A DNA stretch of 10,384 nt from Rhodospirillaceae bacterium (lineage in GTDB: Bacteria > Pseudomonadota > Alphaproteobacteria > Rhodospirillales > Magnetovibrionaceae). Numbering within the stretch: position 1 is the first letter of the stretch; every line of letters starts with the position of its first letter. The notes under the pieces were generated by a model. That model worked only from the letters and a program-made list of their open reading frames with translations, was not told the DNA's origin and ran no database searches. The position numbers and the translations under genes were made by a program. Location: the NCBI GenBank assembly GCA_029881835.1, contig JAOULV010000031.1, positions 1 through 10,384 of the forward strand, given 5' to 3'. Of the stretch, positions 6,131 to 10,384 are shown piece by piece.

Positions 6131-6796
6131 GTGGCAGATCATAGCGAAGATGCGCTAATGCGCGAAATCAACGAAGAACTGCGTGAAGAGCAGATGCATA
6201 AACTATGGAAGCGCTACGGCGGTTTCATAGTTGGTATTGCGCTGTCGGTCGTTGTTGTGGTTGCGGGCTATCAGGGCTGGAAAACATACACCACCTCTGT
6301 TCGTATGAGCGAAAGTGAAATTTTATACAGTGCCGAGATGGCGGCCAGAAGCGGTGATACCGATCAAGCGCTTTCTGAGTTAGGCAAGCTTGGGGCTGAG
6401 GGAAAAAGCGGCTATCAGGTTTTGGCGCAATTCCAGCAGGCCGCACTACTTTCTAATAAAGGCGACAACAAAGTAGCGGCGGTTATTTACCAAGAAATTG
6501 CCGAAAACACATCTAACGATGGTGATGTTCGTGGGTTGGCGCTTGTACTTGGTGCGTTACAAGAAATAAAAGTAGCTGGCGAAAATCGCGATGAATTAAA
6601 AAAACGTCTTAATGCGGCTAATAGCGATAATAACCCGTGGCGTTATAGCGTGCGTGAAATATTGGCCTTGTTGGAAATTGAATCTGGCAACAACGAAAAT
6701 GCAAAAAATATTTTTGCTTCTCTTGGTAACGATTCCCAAGCGCCTGATGGCATACGTTCGCGTGCGAGAAAATTATTGGCGGTGCTTGGCTCTTAA
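6131..6796 (+). CDS. YfgM-like tetratricopeptide membrane protein (TPR_21 family)
   Basis: A 221-residue protein with an acidic cytoplasmic N-terminus (residues 1-28, including REINEELREEQ), one membrane segment at about 32-49, and a periplasmic alpha-helical region of degenerate TPR-like repeats to the end. This is the layout of YfgM (206 residues in E. coli), an ancillary SecYEG component that works with PpiD on envelope-protein folding. The order yfgM-like, bamB, der is also found in E. coli, which strongly supports the call. Translation starts at GTG with GGAAAG (6119-6124) six bases upstream; the conserved charged N-terminus argues for this start over later in-frame ATGs. The bamB start is 13 bases beyond the stop, so they are surely co-transcribed. 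Repeat-level assignment is less certain than family assignment. Confidence 0.85.
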   Translation: MADHSEDALMREINEELREEQMHKLWKRYGGFIVGIALSVVVVVAGYQGWKTYTTSVRMSESEILYSAEMAARSGDTDQALSELGKLGAEGKSGYQVLAQFQQAALLSNKGDNKVAAVIYQEIAENTSNDGDVRGLALVLGALQEIKVAGENRDELKKRLNAANSDNNPWRYSVREILALLEIESGNNENAKNIFASLGNDSQAPDGIRSRARKLLAVLGS

Positions 6797-6798
6797 AT

Positions 6799-6805
6799 AA
6801 GGAAA
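6799..6805 (+). promoter_or_regulatory. Ribosome binding site supporting a TTG start for bamB
   Basis: AAGGAAA directly follows the stop of the preceding gene. It is 4 bases from the TTG at 6810 and 7 bases from a second in-frame TTG at 6813. No ATG or GTG lies close enough to keep the basic N-terminus of the signal peptide, so a TTG start is likely; which of the two is used cannot be decided. Confidence 0.5.
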
Positions 6806-6809
6806 TATT

Positions 6810-8153
6810 TTGTTGATTGTCAAAAAACATATATTACGCGTTTCACTGCTGGTCATGTCAGCGGTTTTGCTCGGTGCGTGCTCATCATGGTTTGGGCTAG
6901 AAGAAGAAACCGCGCCGCTTCCGGGTGATCGCATATCGGTTCTTTTGCACGAAACAACCCTGTCGCCTGATTTGAATGCCGAGGAAGAAGCTTTGCAAAT
7001 AAGGCTTCCCGCCCCTTCACCTACACCTGATTGGCCGCAAAATGGCGGCTATGCCGACCATGCCATGCACCACATTCAGGCAGCGGCAAATCTCAACAAG
7101 GTGTGGAGTGTGGATATTGGTGCGGGCGCAGACAGCAGTGCGCGTTTCACCACATCACCAATAGTCGCCGAAGGAACGCTTTTTGCGATTGATACCCAAT
7201 CAAACATTTCTGCGTTCAATGCCGAAACCGGAAAAAGACTGTGGCGCACAGCGCTAACACCTGACAAAGAAGATGATGGCCACATTCAAGGCGGAATAGC
7301 CTATGAAAGAGGCCGGGTTTTTGCCGGAACCGGTTTTGCCGAGGTAATAGCCATAGACAGCAAAAGCGGAAAAGAAATATGGCGGCGCAAAGTTTCCGGC
7401 CCAATACGCACCGCGCCAACGGTACGCGGTGGACGCATATTTGTAGCCACCATTGATAACATGCTCCACGTACTATCTGCCCATGACGGTGCCACACTGT
7501 GGAACCATTCCGGATCGCGCGAAGACACCATCTTGCTTGGTTCTGCCAGCCCTGCGGTTAGCGAGGACGTGGTTGTGGTTCCCTATACATCGGGTGAAGT
7601 AGTGGCGCTTAAAGTAGAAAACGGACGTCAGCTCTGGTCGGTATCGCTTTCATCGGGCAACAAAACAAGCGCATCATCGCTGATTTCACACATTCGGGGA
7701 AATCCGGTTGTTGATCGCGGCCGGGTATTTGTTTCCAGCAACTCTGGCCTGATGGCATCTCTTGACCTTAGGTCGGGAACCCCTTTGTGGGAAAAAAATA
7801 TAGGCGGCTATCAGTCTCCGTGGGTGGCGGGTGATTATATTTTCACCATTACCGGCAACCAAGACCTTGCTGCGGTTGAGCGAAACAGTGGACGGATTTT
7901 ATGGGTAAATACTTTGCCAAGCTACGTAGACCCCGAAACCAGAGAATCACACATTGTGTGGAACGGGCCGTTGCTTGTTAGCGATCGCTTGATTGTGGTC
8001 AGCAGCCAAGGTGCCGCAGTTGCAATATCGCCATATAGCGGGCGGGTTATTGGTTCGGAAAAAATGCCTGACGGTGTTTCGGTACCGCCAATTGCCGCAG
8101 GTAGCTACGTTTATTTTCTTGCTAACAACGCAACACTTGTCGCTTATCGCTAA
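6810..8153 (+). CDS. bamB: Outer membrane protein assembly factor BamB (lipoprotein, PQQ-like beta-propeller)
   Basis: A 447-residue BamB. Known role: periplasmic lipoprotein of the BAM complex that binds BamA and helps insert beta-barrel proteins into the outer membrane. The signal peptide (KKHILR, then hydrophobic 11-21) ends in the lipobox LGAC with lipidated Cys24. An acidic, proline-rich linker of about 50 residues follows, then DWPQNGGYADHAMHH (74-88), typical of alphaproteobacterial BamB. From about 95 to the end come PQQ-like blade repeats of the form GxLFAIDxxSNISAFNAETGKRLW (with FVATI...AHDGATLW and VFVSSNSG...RSGTPLW later), matching an eight-bladed propeller. It starts at TTG (6810 or 6813). 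It lies between the YfgM-like gene and der, 33 bases from the latter, as in many proteobacteria. No truncation or frameshift is seen. Confidence 0.95.
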   Translation: MLIVKKHILRVSLLVMSAVLLGACSSWFGLEEETAPLPGDRISVLLHETTLSPDLNAEEEALQIRLPAPSPTPDWPQNGGYADHAMHHIQAAANLNKVWSVDIGAGADSSARFTTSPIVAEGTLFAIDTQSNISAFNAETGKRLWRTALTPDKEDDGHIQGGIAYERGRVFAGTGFAEVIAIDSKSGKEIWRRKVSGPIRTAPTVRGGRIFVATIDNMLHVLSAHDGATLWNHSGSREDTILLGSASPAVSEDVVVVPYTSGEVVALKVENGRQLWSVSLSSGNKTSASSLISHIRGNPVVDRGRVFVSSNSGLMASLDLRSGTPLWEKNIGGYQSPWVAGDYIFTITGNQDLAAVERNSGRILWVNTLPSYVDPETRESHIVWNGPLLVSDRLIVVSSQGAAVAISPYSGRVIGSEKMPDGVSVPPIAAGSYVYFLANNATLVAYR

Positions 8154-8186
8154 GGTTGGCGCCACACACATTTCGGATATGTATTA

Positions 8187-9572
8187 ATGACATTTACAGT
8201 TGCCATTATCGGGCGGCCCAACGTGGGCAAGTCAACCCTGTTTAACCGTCTTGTCGGGAAACGTGTGGCCATTGTTGATGACGCCCCCGGCGTCACTCGC
8301 GACCGCAGGGAAGGTGCCGGAAAAATAGCCGATATGCAATTTCGGGTTATTGATACTGCCGGACTTGAAGACGTTAATGACGAAAGCTTGGAATCGCGCA
8401 TGCGCGGGCAAACCGAAATTGCCCTTAAAGAAGCAGATGTTGCGTTAATGATGTTTGATGCCCGTGTCGGCATAACCCCTGTCGATAAACATTTTTCAGG
8501 ACTGCTACGCAAAAGCAAGACACCGGTAATAGTGGTGGCCAACAAATGTGAGCGCGGTGCCGGCGAAGCCGGACGGTTAGAAGCGTACGAACTGGGCCTA
8601 GGCGAACCGATTGCCGTTTCATCCGAACACGGCGAAGGAATTGATGGGCTTTATGACGCGTTAAAACCTTATTTTGATCGCGCCAAGAAAAACAAAAATT
8701 CTTTTAAATCCTATGATTATGAATTCGAAGACAATGATGACGATGATGCGATCAAGCAAAGGCCGCTACAGATGGCCATTGTTGGGCGGCCAAATGTTGG
8801 CAAGTCAACATTGGTAAATTGTCTTTTGGGATCCGAACGTATGTTGACCGGGCCGGAAGCCGGAATTACCCGCGACAGCATTTCCATACCATGGCAATAC
8901 AAAGGCCGGGCAATTAACCTGATTGACACTGCCGGTCTTCGGCGCAAATCACGCGTAACCGAAAAGGTTGAATATTTAAGCACCAACGACACCCGGCGCG
9001 CGATTGATTTTTCGCAAGTATCGGTTTTGGTGCTTGACGCTGAAGACATGCTTGAAAAACAAGATTTAACCATTGCCGGGTCGGTTATCGATGAAGGCCG
9101 CGCATTGGTAATAGCCGTGAATAAATGGGATTTAATCAAAGATAAAAAAGAAGCAATGCAGAAACTAGAAGATCGCTTGCAAACATCCCTACCCCAAGTT
9201 CGCGGTGTTCCGATTGTCACTATCTCGGCACAAAAAGGAAAAGGCATGGATAAACTGCTGGATGCGGTTTTTGATGTGTTTGAGGTTTGGAACAGGCGTA
9301 TTTCAACAGGCCAGCTAAACCGTTGGCTCGAGCAGGTGCTGCATGACCACCAGCCGCCACTGGTTGGCGGCAGAAGGGTAAAGGTGCGCTACATGACGCA
9401 ACCAAAAACCCGCCCGCCGACCTTTGCTCTTTTTGTTAGCCACACCAAGGGCCTGCCGGAATCATACCAGCGCTATTTGGCCAACGCGCTACGTGAGGAT
9501 TTTGAATTATGGGGCATCCCCTTGCGCCTGCATGTACGCAAAGGTCGCAACCCATACGACAACGATGAATAA
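8187..9572 (+). CDS. der: Ribosome biogenesis GTPase Der (EngA)
   Basis: A 461-residue tandem GTPase essential for maturation of the 50S ribosomal subunit. G domain 1 has GRPNVGKST (9-17), PGVTRDR (33-39), DTAG near 56 and NKCE in place of the usual NKxD, a variant I recall from alphaproteobacterial Der. An acidic linker rich in Glu/Asp near 180-190 leads to G domain 2 with GRPNVGKST (about 200), ITRDS, DTAGLRRK (about 248) and NKWD (about 312). The C-terminal KH-like domain closes with the usual PLRLHVRKGRNPY segment. Length fits the family. Cytoplasmic and ribosome-associated. The ATG at 8187 has only a weak CGGA ribosome binding site. It is the last gene of the YfgM-like/bamB/der operon; no hairpin terminator was found in the 6-base gap to the convergent RTX gene. 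Confidence 0.97.
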   Translation: MTFTVAIIGRPNVGKSTLFNRLVGKRVAIVDDAPGVTRDRREGAGKIADMQFRVIDTAGLEDVNDESLESRMRGQTEIALKEADVALMMFDARVGITPVDKHFSGLLRKSKTPVIVVANKCERGAGEAGRLEAYELGLGEPIAVSSEHGEGIDGLYDALKPYFDRAKKNKNSFKSYDYEFEDNDDDDAIKQRPLQMAIVGRPNVGKSTLVNCLLGSERMLTGPEAGITRDSISIPWQYKGRAINLIDTAGLRRKSRVTEKVEYLSTNDTRRAIDFSQVSVLVLDAEDMLEKQDLTIAGSVIDEGRALVIAVNKWDLIKDKKEAMQKLEDRLQTSLPQVRGVPIVTISAQKGKGMDKLLDAVFDVFEVWNRRISTGQLNRWLEQVLHDHQPPLVGGRRVKVRYMTQPKTRPPTFALFVSHTKGLPESYQRYLANALREDFELWGIPLRLHVRKGRNPYDNDE

Positions 9573-9578
9573 TAATAT

Positions 9579-10384
<806 letters not shown>

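Noticed and set aside
8157..8164. TGGCGCCA palindrome between bamB and der
   Set aside because: An isolated 8-base palindrome with no partner element; likely chance.
8717..9247. Minus-strand 176-residue open frame inside der
   Set aside because: It lies wholly antisense to the conserved second GTPase domain of Der and shows no domain or start signal of its own.

Overview
The window looks like ordinary chromosomal DNA of an alphaproteobacterium, probably of the Rhodospirillales type. The evidence is the gene order TPR/YfgM-like protein, bamB, der; the alphaproteobacterial style of the SDR, BamB and cobalamin decarboxylase; and a small lipoprotein whose cysteine pattern I associate with that class. 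G+C looks close to one half by eye. No tRNA, rRNA, CRISPR array, integrase, transposase or phage gene was seen, and gene density is very high, with no gene-free stretch over about 140 bases.

Left part (1-3790): the end of a short-chain dehydrogenase/reductase is followed after 25 bases by an M81 (MlrC-like) metallopeptidase, apparently in one operon. A threonine-phosphate decarboxylase of cobalamin synthesis (CobD; CobC in Pseudomonas naming) converges on the peptidase and overlaps its end by 4 bases. A MarC-family membrane protein is divergent from the decarboxylase.

Middle part (3790-6130): a small DUF3253 protein converges on a membrane-anchored Sel1-repeat protein. A small cysteine-rich lipoprotein, on the same strand as the Sel1 gene, is divergent from a thioredoxin-fold protein with a CNHC motif. 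The 124 bases after the thioredoxin gene hold a GC-rich hairpin, three G5 tracts and a long inverted repeat over a possible promoter. This is the most structured non-coding DNA in the window.

Right part (6131-10384): a co-directional envelope/ribosome operon encodes a YfgM-like TPR membrane protein (GTG start), the outer-membrane assembly lipoprotein BamB (TTG start) and the double GTPase Der. Convergent with der, 6 bases away, is the C-terminal part of a secreted RTX-type calcium-binding protein. It has an (EP)n linker and internally duplicated glycine-rich nonapeptides, and it runs off the right edge.

I do not see a convincing undescribed multi-gene system. The points most worth checking are the structured leader at 6016-6111, the low-complexity and duplicated region of the RTX protein, the leaderless-looking starts of marC and the DUF3253 gene, and the small Cys-paired lipoprotein.
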